A DNA stretch of 64,000 nucleotides from Butyricimonas synergistica DSM 23225 (GCF_000379665.1 NZ_KB903359.1:345998-409997), one strand, 5' to 3'. Shown: positions 22,764 through 31,641, counted from the stretch's first letter. Program-made: numbers and translations. The notes: generated by a model not told the origin, from the letters alone.

Positions 22764-25718
22764 TTAATTATCTCGAAAACAACGGATTAAATTACCTGTT
22801 GAAGCCGAAGTGGACACGCTACCCACGAAACTTCCGCGACTTTCCTGTGCCCATGCGTTACGGAAGGAATTCGGGAATAGTGGTGATGCTGAAGAAGTCC
22901 AGTAATAACCAGTTTCTCCCGCGTACATCAATCCTCCTCCAGCGGATTCCTTGCGCCCGCCTGCTGGAAAGAACACGGAGGCTCCTGTCGTTGGGTTATA
23001 GAATATGCACCCCCGGTAAGCCACCTGCGACGTATTGATACTCACCCCGTAACGATCGGTGCCGTCCGCGATCCGCTGTTTCTTGATCGGGCGACGATCG
23101 AAATAGCCGTCCGCGTAGAAGCCATCTTTGGCTTTTATATTTTTTTCCTGTGATTCATCCTCGTTAAATGCCGGCGACGTGGGGTAACGATAAATCTTCC
23201 ACCCTTCTCGTTCTCCGTATTGAATATCAAGCGTTGCCTCGAACCCGAACAATAATTCCCCCGCGACGGGATTGAGTGCCAACGACTGTCGCCATTCCGA
23301 ATTCGAGATCTGCGCCGTGTATGTCAGGTCGTTGCTGCCGTTTGCGGCTGTGCCGGAATGATCGGTACGTTCTATTACCGGTGTCGGCCAGAAACGCTTG
23401 AAGTTCGGGTAAGGTCCGTTATATGAAATTTGATTCGTGTACCCGTCATTCGGGCGATGATACCCCGGGGGACAAACTTCGGATATTGCCTTATGATTCC
23501 ATATATACCCGGTTCCCGTGCCATCGTCCCATATCGGTTGAGCCTCCATAGCGTCATCCCAGTCATCCGTGGAAGAATAACCGTTAACGGGTTTAGTGGG
23601 ATGATATGCCCTGCGCGGGTGCCCTGTCGATGTCCACTGGAAGAATGCCCCGACTTGGGTCGGGTATTCCACGAATACGGCACTCTTTGTCTGTGCCAGG
23701 TCATAATAATTATTCTCGCCCTTGTTCTTGTAGGCAGGAGCGGTCAGATTGAAAGGAGATATTTTACCCGCTTTCGTCCGGGTGTTGCCCGCCAGGGGAC
23801 CAAGCGCAATAATATCCCCGTTGGTCATTAGATAATCGGCAGCTTCGCCCTGTCGTATATAAATACGCGTGGTCGGTTCCCAATAGGCAGCCCACCTGTG
23901 GGATAAATGCAGTATCGCGTATCTTGGCTTTCTTAGCCCGTTGTCAACCACGGGATTGGGATTAGCGTTTTTCCATGCGACCCGGAAATAAATCCGACCT
24001 CTTCCCGTGATGTAACTTCCGTTTTCATGTGGTTTGAATTGGTTAGGGCGAACCGGATAATTCTCGGCATCACCGGGCGTATCTGTTCCGACGGACGGAT
24101 CGAAACTGGGGGTTGTACTCAAAACAATATCTCCGTCTCCTTGCTCTATCCACACCTGCCACTCGCCAAGGTCTGTCGTGTTTTCAACCCTCGGTTTTTG
24201 TCCCGTGATAATACGTTCCCCTTTTTCTGTATCCTTGAAAAAAGCTCCGACGTAATACCCTGCCCAATGGATACCATCAAAACGATACCCTTCCTGCCGG
24301 GTATTCACTTTAATTTCCCGCTGTAATTTTCCTCCTTCATCAGCTTCACCGGACAAGATAATCCGGAATGTTTTATTATGTATTTCGTTATATTCATCCA
24401 GCAGGATATCCATGTACCCCGATCCCGTTTTTAATTCGGTATCATATATATAGCTAAAGCGGGAGGTTTCATATTTCACGAATTTTCCGTCGTACACCGG
24501 ATTACCATATTGTGCAAACCAGGGATTGTTCATCACGGGCATGAATACCAAGTCATTGAATACCTTTTCGGTAAGCATGATGGTATTGCCGCTCACCCCT
24601 ACATACAAGTCCGGCAAAACATGAACCTTCGGCATATTGGACGAAAAAGTTATTCTCGCACCATTGAAATCGGTAATGCTTACGTTGACCTCGGAAACGT
24701 TCAAGTAGTAATTTTCCATCTGCCAATTATGATCCTCTTCCCCCCAGGGTGTTAATGTTACATTAAGTTCCAGGGGAATCTTGATGATCCCTTTTAGAAG
24801 AAGGGCAGAATTGAAAGGTAACGTGTAGTTATCTTTTGTCGCACCATTTACGCCGTTTGTTGCGATCTTCAACTTGCAGGAAGGGCTATACCGGTCTTTC
24901 ATATCCACGGTTAAGTCAAAGGCTTTATCTACATTGTCTACCGGCGTGAAATTGTTGAAAGGCAGAATAAAACGGGTGATATGTCGTACCCATACAATTC
25001 CCCGGGCCTGTTGTTCAACACTCGGTGTCGCACTTGAAAAATGATCGGCATCATCTGCTAAAGTATATTTACGAGTTTTAGTTCTACCGAAAGCCCCATT
25101 GTCGTCAGACATTAATTTGATATCGTCAGGAACGTTGCTGATAGTAATTCCGGTGAAGTAATTCGTCAAGTCTTCCTCCGCTTCCAACATGATATCCACC
25201 CGTGATGCGAGCCTGTCGAGTTTTAATCGAAGTGGATTTTGTACCAATCCTCCGTTTACCTTTGCTCCCCCTTTGCCGGGAAGAACTTCAACATTCTTTA
25301 TCTCTTGGAACATGGGGATCGGTGTGTCCGCACGGAAAGCCGACTCGGGATACGTGACTCCTTCAAGGTCTGAATATTGACCTATGGTGTTCAGCACGTT
25401 TTGGATATTCAACGATGTCGGCTCGTTAGCCAAGAACACGAAATCATAAATACCTTCATTTATAGGATGTTCTATGATTTCGTTCAACATTGCGTTGTAT
25501 AATACGTTGCTCACGCATTTCCCGTTTGCGCGAAATGCAAATATTCTAAGTGTTTTGATCTCGTTATCCAGCAGATCGGTCGATCCTAACGAGTTAGCTC
25601 TCTGCACAAGTATATATGCCGCCTCCTCGTCGGTTTCTTCCGACGTCAAGCGTTCCTCTATACAAGAAACAAGCAAGCATAACATACCAGTGAAAAGAAT
25701 ATATATGTATTTAATCAT
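22764..25718 (-). CDS. Large fimbrillin-like lipoprotein with C-terminal FISUMP-type domain
   Basis: This predicted surface lipoprotein has 984 residues with lipobox LVSC (Cys19). The N-terminal half resembles a fimbrillin (IKTLRIFAFRANGKCVSNV, then YDFVFLANEP and LKLDRLASRVDIML). A long middle section holds beta-rich modules (IKVNTRQEGYRFDGIHWAGYYVGAFF). The C-terminal about 220 residues contain EVCPPGYHRPNDG and YYWTSSASP, ending in NLIRCFRDN, which fits the Fibrobacter-succinogenes major paralogous (FISUMP) domain, a putative ligand-binding module. A fimbrillin base joined to a large terminal domain suggests a tip adhesin. The gene is first in its operon, with an 11-bp inverted repeat about 160-210 bases upstream. 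Confidence 0.72.
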   Translation of the reverse strand: MIKYIYILFTGMLCLLVSCIEERLTSEETDEEAAYILVQRANSLGSTDLLDNEIKTLRIFAFRANGKCVSNVLYNAMLNEIIEHPINEGIYDFVFLANEPTSLNIQNVLNTIGQYSDLEGVTYPESAFRADTPIPMFQEIKNVEVLPGKGGAKVNGGLVQNPLRLKLDRLASRVDIMLEAEEDLTNYFTGITISNVPDDIKLMSDDNGAFGRTKTRKYTLADDADHFSSATPSVEQQARGIVWVRHITRFILPFNNFTPVDNVDKAFDLTVDMKDRYSPSCKLKIATNGVNGATKDNYTLPFNSALLLKGIIKIPLELNVTLTPWGEEDHNWQMENYYLNVSEVNVSITDFNGARITFSSNMPKVHVLPDLYVGVSGNTIMLTEKVFNDLVFMPVMNNPWFAQYGNPVYDGKFVKYETSRFSYIYDTELKTGSGYMDILLDEYNEIHNKTFRIILSGEADEGGKLQREIKVNTRQEGYRFDGIHWAGYYVGAFFKDTEKGERIITGQKPRVENTTDLGEWQVWIEQGDGDIVLSTTPSFDPSVGTDTPGDAENYPVRPNQFKPHENGSYITGRGRIYFRVAWKNANPNPVVDNGLRKPRYAILHLSHRWAAYWEPTTRIYIRQGEAADYLMTNGDIIALGPLAGNTRTKAGKISPFNLTAPAYKNKGENNYYDLAQTKSAVFVEYPTQVGAFFQWTSTGHPRRAYHPTKPVNGYSSTDDWDDAMEAQPIWDDGTGTGYIWNHKAISEVCPPGYHRPNDGYTNQISYNGPYPNFKRFWPTPVIERTDHSGTAANGSNDLTYTAQISNSEWRQSLALNPVAGELLFGFEATLDIQYGEREGWKIYRYPTSPAFNEDESQEKNIKAKDGFYADGYFDRRPIKKQRIADGTDRYGVSINTSQVAYRGCIFYNPTTGASVFFPAGGRKESAGGGLMYAGETGYYWTSSASPLFPNSFRNAWAQESRGSFVGSVSTSASTGNLIRCFRDN

Positions 25719-26115
25719 TTCCCCAAATAAGCGTTTCTACATCTCAAATAAATCACTTTATAGCCTGATTTTTAATAATGTAAAAATATAATTTGTCCTA
25801 CAAGTATTGGTGCTCTTTGGGGAGTATTTATAGTTCGGTGTATTTCTAATAGAGTAAATATGAATAAATATGTGTTCGAATTTCGATGTTTTGTAGATAA
25901 ATTTTTTTTAATATGCGAAATTCGAAACAAATTTGCAACCAGACACTGGTTTTAGAAAACCCGATTATGCTTTTTATAGGGATGATTTTGACGCATAAAA
26001 TAGTGTATAGCCGGGAATCTGTCGGTTTAATTTTCGGTTTAAACATCTTGTCAAAAAAGCCGGTTCTTGTTTGTAAAAACGAAGAGAGTTACTTTCGTAA
26101 CTCTCTCATTTCCTG
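25719..26115. other. Gene-free, AT-rich region upstream of the fimbrillin operon
   Basis: These 397 bases lie between the fimbrillin operon start and tRNA-Phe. They are AT-rich and contain no credible gene. The inverted repeat at 25875-25926 is the main structure. The region should carry the fimbrillin promoter on the minus strand, but I could not find a convincing paired -33/-7 element. Confidence 0.55.
25875..25926. repeat. 11-bp inverted repeat upstream of fimbrillin operon
   Basis: TTCGAATTTCG (25875-25885) and CGAAATTCGAA (25916-25926) are exact reverse complements separated by 30 bases that include an A-T8 tract. Each arm itself contains TTCGAA, so each half is also partly palindromic. 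Confidence 0.75.
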
Positions 26116-26188
26116 TGGTGCCACCAGGAATCGAACCGGGGACACAAGGATTTTCAGTCCTTTGCTCTACCAACTGAGCTATGGCACC
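26116..26188 (-). tRNA. tRNA-Phe (GAA)
   Basis: On the minus strand a 73-base cloverleaf runs from 26188: acceptor GGTGCCA / TGGCACC with discriminator A, D-arm GCTC/GAGC, anticodon stem AAGGA/TCCTT with loop CTGAAAA (anticodon GAA), and T-arm CCCGG/CCTGG with loop TTCGATT. The CCA end is not encoded (ACA follows the acceptor stem). The T-stem has a C-U mismatch at its middle pair, while all other stems pair fully. A promoter with a TATATTTG box precedes it. Confidence 0.95.
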
Positions 26189-26206
26189 ATAGCTGAATTG
26201 CGAGTG

Positions 26207-26236
26207 CAAATATAGAGGTTTTATTTGAACTTGCAA
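26207..26236 (-). promoter_or_regulatory. Promoter of tRNA-Phe
   Basis: On the minus strand CTTG (26237-26234), 19 bases, then TATATTTG (26214-26207) fits the Bacteroidetes housekeeping consensus TTTG-N19-TAnnTTTG. The tRNA begins 18 bases downstream of the -7 box. Confidence 0.75.
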
Positions 26237-26277
26237 GGCGTCGGGCACAAAAAGTGGAAAAAATATTATTTGTGTTT

Positions 26278-27420
26278 TTACCTTAGGCGAATACACAGGT
26301 ACATCATCCACACGAAAATGACCATCGAGGCGTAGGGTACTGCCGGAATGAATAGGAACCAAAGCAGGAAGCCGATGATGAGGATATAGAGGTACACGGA
26401 GATGTATTTGTTGATGATCCACGGCAATTCCCTTTTGCCGAGGAAAAAGGCGGCAATAAGGTTAAGAGGGTTCGCCCAAAGGGCGTTGAAGTTGGGGAAC
26501 ATCGTGGGGTGTTTCGTGAAGAAGCAGAGGAAGACGATGAGGCAGCCGATGATACCCGTGGCAATGAAAAACGGGATGGCGACGGCTTTCAGCAATCGTC
26601 TGCTCTTGTACTTTTGCAGGAGCAGGATAAATGCTAATGTGCAAACGGCAAAGACGAAGAACGGGGAGAGATACCACGGGGTACTTAAGTCTTGTTCCGG
26701 GGCTTGGTAGATGACCTCTATCGGTTCGACCAACCGATTACCGTTATATGCGGCGGAATCCAGGCGGTACATGAGGTAGTCAGGCAGGAACATCTGTTCC
26801 CGTGTCGTGGCGGTCGAGGTTGCCGGGGAGCCGAGTATGGTGTGGATACCCCATTGCGTCCACGGGGAACGGCGCAGGTATTCGTCCAGTAGGTTCCAGA
26901 AACTTTTGGTGGAAGGTTCAGCCGTCCACGTGATATGGTTATCCGTGCTTTTCTCGATAATATCCCTTACACGGGTAGAGCAATTGTCATACAGGAAATT
27001 ATAGAGATAGGAACGGTTTTGAGGCTGGTAGTTCTCTACCAGTAAATCCATCAGGTATTGTTTCTGGATAGAATCAAGGTTTAGGGTTTGTGAATAGACA
27101 CTGCGTTTTTCCCTGTGGTAAGATCTCACGAAATAGTCAAAGTCCGTGCAGGATAGCTGGTAAGGGAGTAGCCCTTGCGCGAACTTGAAGTAGAAACCTT
27201 GGGTTTCAAAATCGAACGTACCGTAATTGAACACGATATCCAGACGGTTCGCCTCGTCGGTGATGCGGATTCCCGTGTGCCCGAAGAGGGAGTAAAGTTC
27301 GTTACCCGGTGCGCACGTGAGGATACTGATGGTGGCATCCTTCGACAGTTTGATTGCCGATGCGTTGAGGCTGAAAATGCACAATACGAATGCGAATAGT
27401 GTAGATATTTTCGTTTTCAT
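26278..27420 (-). CDS. DUF4105 (Lnb N-terminal-like) membrane protein
   Basis: From the ATG at 27420 the protein has 380 residues with a cleavable signal peptide (MKTKISTLFAFVLCIFSLNASA). A longer start at 27468 would only add a non-signal extension. The periplasmic part (about 20-250) matches the DUF4105/Lnb N-terminal domain: ILTCAPGNELYSLFGHTGIRI with the conserved Cys and His, and YNFLYDNCSTRVRDII with a second Cys. This pattern of His and Cys resembles papain-like/NlpC folds. Four or five hydrophobic segments follow (about 255-380). The function is not established. It follows truA by 16 bases on the same strand. Confidence 0.78.
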   Translation of the reverse strand: MKTKISTLFAFVLCIFSLNASAIKLSKDATISILTCAPGNELYSLFGHTGIRITDEANRLDIVFNYGTFDFETQGFYFKFAQGLLPYQLSCTDFDYFVRSYHREKRSVYSQTLNLDSIQKQYLMDLLVENYQPQNRSYLYNFLYDNCSTRVRDIIEKSTDNHITWTAEPSTKSFWNLLDEYLRRSPWTQWGIHTILGSPATSTATTREQMFLPDYLMYRLDSAAYNGNRLVEPIEVIYQAPEQDLSTPWYLSPFFVFAVCTLAFILLLQKYKSRRLLKAVAIPFFIATGIIGCLIVFLCFFTKHPTMFPNFNALWANPLNLIAAFFLGKRELPWIINKYISVYLYILIIGFLLWFLFIPAVPYASMVIFVWMMYLCIRLR

Positions 27421-27436
27421 GATATCTCGTGTTGAG

Positions 27437-28183
27437 TTATATTTTACATGGCGGGTACTTGATATCACAGAGGAACAGTGCGTTCCCGGGGACGGAGGTG
27501 CCCGCTTTACAACGGTCTTTGCTTTCGATGACCTGTTGGAATTCTTCCAGCGTGATTCGTTTCTGCCCCACGTCGAGCAAAGTTCCCACGATAGCTCGCA
27601 CCATGTTGCGTAGGAAACGGTCAGCCTTGATCGTGAAGACGAGTTGCTCGTCGGTTTCTTCCCACCCGGCTTCCATGATCCGGCAGATATTGGTCTTTAC
27701 GTCCGTGTGCAACTTCGAGAAGCTGGTGAAGTCCTCGTAATGCCCCAGCAGTTCGCATGCCCGGTTCATTAGTCGGATGTCGGGTAACGGGTGGGGTGTG
27801 TAGGCGAACGGGTAGGTGAATGGGTTCTTGGTCTTGTTGATGTAATACTTGTAGGTACGCGAGAGAGCCGAGAACCGGGCGTGCGCTTCCGGGAGAACGG
27901 GATAGATCTCTTTTATGGAGATATGTTTTCCGAGAAAGCGGTTTAGCTTGTCGGTCAGTGCTTGCGTGTCCGTTACGGGGGCGTTGCTGTCGAAGTGGGC
28001 GACGAAAAAGGAGGCATTCACGCCCGTGTCGGTACGTCCGGCACCGGTGACGTTGATGTCTTGCTTCAGCAGCAGCGACAAGGCTTTGTTTATATCTTCC
28101 TGTACGGAAGGGGCATTGGGCTGGATTTGCCAACCGTTGTATCCGTTCCCGTTGTAAGCTAGTTCTATAAAATACCTGTGCAT
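27437..28183 (-). CDS. truA: tRNA pseudouridine(38-40) synthase TruA
   Basis: The enzyme modifies U38-U40 in the anticodon arm of many tRNAs. The protein has 248 residues from the ATG at 28183 (MHRYFIELAYNGNGYNGWQ); an alternative ATG five codons upstream at 28198 is possible but adds only charged residues. The catalytic Asp is in GAGRTDTGVNA, about residue 52. Other TruA blocks are seen in ARFSALSRTYKYYI and FLRNMVRAIVGTLLDVG. It is divergent from the YggS-family gene and likely co-transcribed with the DUF4105 gene. Confidence 0.95.
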   Translation of the reverse strand: MHRYFIELAYNGNGYNGWQIQPNAPSVQEDINKALSLLLKQDINVTGAGRTDTGVNASFFVAHFDSNAPVTDTQALTDKLNRFLGKHISIKEIYPVLPEAHARFSALSRTYKYYINKTKNPFTYPFAYTPHPLPDIRLMNRACELLGHYEDFTSFSKLHTDVKTNICRIMEAGWEETDEQLVFTIKADRFLRNMVRAIVGTLLDVGQKRITLEEFQQVIESKDRCKAGTSVPGNALFLCDIKYPPCKI

Positions 28184-28294
28184 ATCTTTCCTTTTCAAGG
28201 TTCAAAATTAACACAAATCGGGGAGAAATTATAGATTTTACGTTATATTTGTGTGTCCATAGTTTTCACGGACGTTGATAAACGTTGAAAAGAG

Positions 28295-28996
28295 ATGAGT
28301 AGTATAGCTGAAAATTTGAAACGGATAGCCGATAGCTTGCCGGAAAGGGTTAGGCTGGTGGCTGTATCGAAAACGAAGCCGGTAGAGGCGATCGAGGAGG
28401 CGTATAACGCTGGACAACGGGTGTTCGGGGAGAATCGGGCACAGGAAATGGCGGAGAAGTACGAGGTACTCCCGAAAGATATAGAGTGGCACTTGATCGG
28501 GCATTTGCAAACCAACAAGGTGAAGTACGTGGCAGGATTTGTGGCGATGATTCACGGTGTGGAAAGTTTGAAATTGCTGGAAACGATAAATAAAGAAGCG
28601 AAGAAGCATGACCGGGTGATTCCTTGCCTGCTACAATTCCACGTGGCACAGGAGGAAACGAAATTCGGTCTGAACATGGAGGAAGCGGCAGCATTACTGG
28701 AAAGCGAGAGCTACGCGAACATGAAGAACGTGCGGATCGAGGGGGTGATGGGAATGGCGACGAACACGGATAACCTGGCGCAGGTGCGGGAAGAGTTCCG
28801 GCATTTGCACAAGATATTCGAGGAATTGAAACAACGCTATTTCGCTGACAAGCCCGGGTTCAAGGAATTGTCAATGGGTATGTCCGGGGATTACGGGATT
28901 GCCGTGGAGGAAGGAAGCACGATGGTGAGGGTGGGGAGCTCGATATTTGGGGCGAGACAATATTTATGCAATCTAAAACCTAAAATCATAAATTAA
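28295..28996 (+). CDS. YggS/PLPBP-family pyridoxal phosphate homeostasis protein
   Basis: This 233-residue, single-domain alanine-racemase-like TIM barrel binds PLP and takes part in vitamin B6 and amino-acid homeostasis without known enzymatic turnover. The PLP lysine is in RLVAVSKTKP, followed by FGENRAQEM and the family signature WHLIGHLQTNKVKYV. The C-terminal LSMGMSGDYGIAVEEGSTMVRVGSSIFGAR binds the phosphate. A TATATTTG box at 28244-28251 lies 43 bases upstream. The DHOD-like gene follows after 6 bases. Confidence 0.93.
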   Translation: MSSIAENLKRIADSLPERVRLVAVSKTKPVEAIEEAYNAGQRVFGENRAQEMAEKYEVLPKDIEWHLIGHLQTNKVKYVAGFVAMIHGVESLKLLETINKEAKKHDRVIPCLLQFHVAQEETKFGLNMEEAAALLESESYANMKNVRIEGVMGMATNTDNLAQVREEFRHLHKIFEELKQRYFADKPGFKELSMGMSGDYGIAVEEGSTMVRVGSSIFGARQYLCNLKPKIIN

Positions 28997-29002
28997 TTTA
29001 TT

Positions 29003-29998
29003 ATGGCAGAATTGAAGACAAAATACATGGGCTTGGAGTTACGGAGTCCGATCATCGCAGCTAGTTGCGGATTGACGTCCGAGGTAAACAAGATGGTAGA
29101 GATGGAGAAAGCGGGAGTGGGAGCGGTCGTGTTGAAATCTATTTTCGAGGAACAAATCAATCAGGAAACGAGCGGTGTGTTTAATGCTGGGTACGGGATG
29201 AGCGATGCTTACCCGGAGGCTGAGGACTATATCAAGGCGTATATCCGTTCTAACACGATACAGAAGTACGTGGAGCTGGTGCGCGAAGCCAAGAGCCGTT
29301 TGTCTATCCCTGTCATTGCCAGCGTAAACTGCTTTAGTGGTGGCGAATGGATCAGCTTTGCCCGCCAATTGCAGGATGCCGGGGCGGATGCCTTGGAACT
29401 GAACGTTTTCATTCTGCCCGTGAACGAGTTCACGGAGAGTGTGGAAGTGGAAAACGTGTATTTCGAGATCATGAAGTCGATCAAGGAACAGGTGAAAATT
29501 CCCGTGGCGGTGAAGATCAGCCACTATTTTACGAACCTTTCGGCATTCGTGGACAAGATGAAGGCTTACGGGGCGAATGCCACGACGATATTCAACCGTT
29601 TTTACGAGCCGGACATCAACATCAACACCTTGACGATGGGGGCTGCCTCCGTATTCAGTACAGCCTCGGAATTGCGCTCTACGTTACGGTGGACGGGCAT
29701 CCTTGCCGGCAAGGACAAAAAACTGGAGATTTCTGCTTCTACCGGTGTGCATAGTGGCGAGGCGGTCGTGAAGTTGTTGTTGGCGGGGGCTACCACCGTG
29801 CAATTGTGTTCTGTGCTTTACGAGAAAGGCATTCCGGTGATTGAAGAAATGAATAGTTTTATCAAAACATGGATGGAGAACAAGGCTTTTGAGCGTATTG
29901 AAGATTTTCGGGGGATGTTGTCCTACTCGTCGATCGAGAATCCCGACTTGTACGAACGTGCACAATTTATGAAATACTTTAGTAACAAATCCTTATAA
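29003..29998 (+). CDS. Dihydroorotate dehydrogenase-like FMN protein
   Basis: This cytoplasmic TIM-barrel flavoprotein has 331 residues and is related to class 1 dihydroorotate dehydrogenases. Visible family features are the N-terminal LKTKYMGLELRSPIIAASCGLT, the segment PVIASVNCFSGGEWISFARQLQDAGADALELNV, and KIPVAVKISHYFTN. The C-terminal AGATTVQLCSVLYEKG corresponds to the phosphate-binding end. No other pyrimidine genes are near, and the 'DHOD-like' group is distinct from PyrD, so the pyrD symbol is withheld. The reaction is unknown. The gene lies between yggS-family and transglutaminase-lipoprotein genes with gaps of 6 and 3 bases, so these three are one operon. Confidence 0.83.
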   Translation: MAELKTKYMGLELRSPIIAASCGLTSEVNKMVEMEKAGVGAVVLKSIFEEQINQETSGVFNAGYGMSDAYPEAEDYIKAYIRSNTIQKYVELVREAKSRLSIPVIASVNCFSGGEWISFARQLQDAGADALELNVFILPVNEFTESVEVENVYFEIMKSIKEQVKIPVAVKISHYFTNLSAFVDKMKAYGANATTIFNRFYEPDININTLTMGAASVFSTASELRSTLRWTGILAGKDKKLEISASTGVHSGEAVVKLLLAGATTVQLCSVLYEKGIPVIEEMNSFIKTWMENKAFERIEDFRGMLSYSSIENPDLYERAQFMKYFSNKSL

Positions 29999-30001
29999 TT
30001 C

Positions 30002-31183
30002 ATGAAAAAACTATTTGTCTTGTTGTTGTGTTGCGTGTGCGTGTCATGCGCGAAATATCCGGGTGTACCGGAGAAATATCATGTGTTACTGGACACCGCT
30101 TTACTGAAAGTTGGTACCAATCAGGCTGAGTTGGAAAAGGCGTTGAAGGATGCCGCTCCCGAGATGAAGGAGGGGGTTGCGTTTCTGATCGCTTATATGC
30201 CGGAGCGGGATCTGATTTCCATGAAAGGCGACGATTTATTATCGAATGTCCGGTTAGCTTACGAGGCTCGTAACCGCTTTGCCTGGGCGAAGAGCGTGCC
30301 CGATTCTATTTTCTTGAACGACGTGTTGCCCTATGCGTCCATGAACGAAACCCGTGAGAACTGGCGTGCCGATTTTTACAAGCGTTTTGCTCCTTACGTG
30401 GAGAATTGCAAAACACTGGAAGAAGCCATTGCTGCCGTGAACCGGAATATCCGTGACGAGGTGAAAGTGGATTACAATACGGCACGCGAGAAACCCGACC
30501 AGAGTCCTTTCGAATCTATGCGCCAGCATATGGCTTCTTGCAGCGGTTTGTCCATCCTGCTGACGGATGCCTTCCGTGCTGTCGGTATCCCGTCGCGTAT
30601 TGCCGGGACAGCCAACTGGCACGACAACCGGGGAAACCATAACTGGTGCGAGGTATGGTTGGACGGAAAATGGTACTTCACCGAGTACTACCCTAACGAG
30701 TTAGACCGTTCTTGGTTCCTTGCCGATGCTGGGAAAGCCGACCCGAATGACCGTATGCACGCTATTTGGGCTACTTCCTTCAAACCGACAGGAGAAAGTT
30801 TCCCGCTCGTGTGGGACTTTAATATCAAGTACGTGCCCGCTCTGAACGTGACGCAACGTTACCTGGATATTTACAAGCAAGTATATAACGAACAGTTGGA
30901 AGGTGGAAACCATGTGAAGATGAAAGTTTCGATGTATAAGAATAAACGCAATATGCGTAAGTCTGATGATCGGGTGGCTGCCAACGTGGATATTTTCTGT
31001 GGGAAAGACCAGATCGGTGGCGGACGTACCGCCGGACCCCATCAGGATATGAACGACGTGTTGGAATTTGTTGTGGAGAAGAACAAAGAGTACACGCTGT
31101 ATTATTTCGATAAAAACGGGAAGTGGGTAGGCGAGAACGTGAAAGTGAAAGAGAAACCGGTAGAGGTAAAATTGCATCTGTAA
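30002..31183 (+). CDS. Transglutaminase-like domain lipoprotein
   Basis: This predicted lipoprotein has 393 residues with signal MKKLFVLLLCCVCVSC (lipidated Cys16). The central transglutaminase-core domain has a Cys in HMASCSGLSILL, a His in NRGNHNWCEVWLDGKW and an Asp/Glu in the following strand (FTEYYPNELDRSWF), a usual Cys-His-Asp arrangement. The C-terminal about 110 residues form a beta-sandwich that resembles an Ig-like module. Members are thought to be cysteine peptidases or cross-linking enzymes of the periplasm, and the substrate is unknown. It is the last gene of the YggS/DHOD-like operon, with a hairpin terminator at 31206-31235. Confidence 0.87.
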   Translation: MKKLFVLLLCCVCVSCAKYPGVPEKYHVLLDTALLKVGTNQAELEKALKDAAPEMKEGVAFLIAYMPERDLISMKGDDLLSNVRLAYEARNRFAWAKSVPDSIFLNDVLPYASMNETRENWRADFYKRFAPYVENCKTLEEAIAAVNRNIRDEVKVDYNTAREKPDQSPFESMRQHMASCSGLSILLTDAFRAVGIPSRIAGTANWHDNRGNHNWCEVWLDGKWYFTEYYPNELDRSWFLADAGKADPNDRMHAIWATSFKPTGESFPLVWDFNIKYVPALNVTQRYLDIYKQVYNEQLEGGNHVKMKVSMYKNKRNMRKSDDRVAANVDIFCGKDQIGGGRTAGPHQDMNDVLEFVVEKNKEYTLYYFDKNGKWVGENVKVKEKPVEVKLHL

Positions 31184-31205
31184 AGAATCAGATATTCTGA
31201 ATAGA

Positions 31206-31235
31206 AAATCCCGGAAGTTAGTGCTTCTGGGATTT
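31206..31235 (+). terminator. Intrinsic terminator after transglutaminase lipoprotein
   Basis: AAATCCCGGAAG pairs with CTTCTGGGATTT (one G-T wobble) around TTAGTG, followed by ATTTT. It lies 22 bases after the stop codon. Confidence 0.75.
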
Positions 31236-31409
31236 ATTTTGCGCACGAGGAAAGAAGCTATGGACGTGAATCGATAAAAATTTGCATTCATATTGCCCAC
31301 GATGGAAGTCTGCAACTCGATCAGGTTATTTTGTGATTGTTTGTCTGTTGCCCTGTTCTTTCTGCGGGTTTCCCAACGATATAGACAGTAAATATTGTGT
31401 TATAAAACA

Positions 31410-31464
31410 ATTCTTAAACGATTTATATCGTTTATCAATCGAATAACAATCGAATAACAATCGT
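31410..31464. repeat. Degenerate tandem repeat, 11-bp period, five units
   Basis: In steps of 11 from 31410: ATTCTTAAACG, ATTTATATCGT, TTATCAATCGA, ATAACAATCGA, ATAACAATCGT. The last three units are nearly identical. The first two units also form the palindrome TAAACGAT-TTAT-ATCGTTTA (31415-31434). Confidence 0.75.
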
Positions 31465-31592
31465 TTAGTTTGTAGGGAAGAAGGTGAGGCGAACGGGGGA
31501 AAGTGGCGTAATTTTGCGACAAACATCTGACACTTTTTTTGTCTGATAGTAAACAGCTTGTCAGAACAAGTCTTGGCTATTACATGTAAAAA

Positions 31593-31624
31593 AGGTTGTG
31601 TCAGTGTTTTGCACGACACAACCT
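31593..31624 (-). terminator. Intrinsic terminator after PepSY-like gene
   Basis: On the minus strand AGGTTGTGTC and GACACAACCT form a 10-bp stem with a 12-base loop, followed by a run of six T (AAAAAA on the plus strand up to 31593). It lies 18 bases after the stop of the PepSY-like gene ending at 31642. Confidence 0.8.
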
Positions 31625-31641
31625 CTCTTCTAGTTTAGAGT

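Larger units (their letters stand above)
31184..31641. other. Convergent intergenic region with two terminators and a repeat array
   Basis: These 458 bases separate two converging operons. They contain the plus-strand terminator at 31206-31235, an 11-bp-period repeat around 31410-31464, and the minus-strand terminator at 31593-31624. I see no gene. Confidence 0.65.

Noticed and set aside
25875-25926. Invertible fimbrial promoter switch
   Set aside because: Arms are only 11 bp with a 30-base spacer, no -33/-7 promoter is seen inside, and no recombinase gene is in the window. Kept only as an inverted repeat.
31410-31464. CRISPR array
   Set aside because: The unit is 11 bp with no spacers and no cas genes anywhere in the window; it is a simple tandem repeat.
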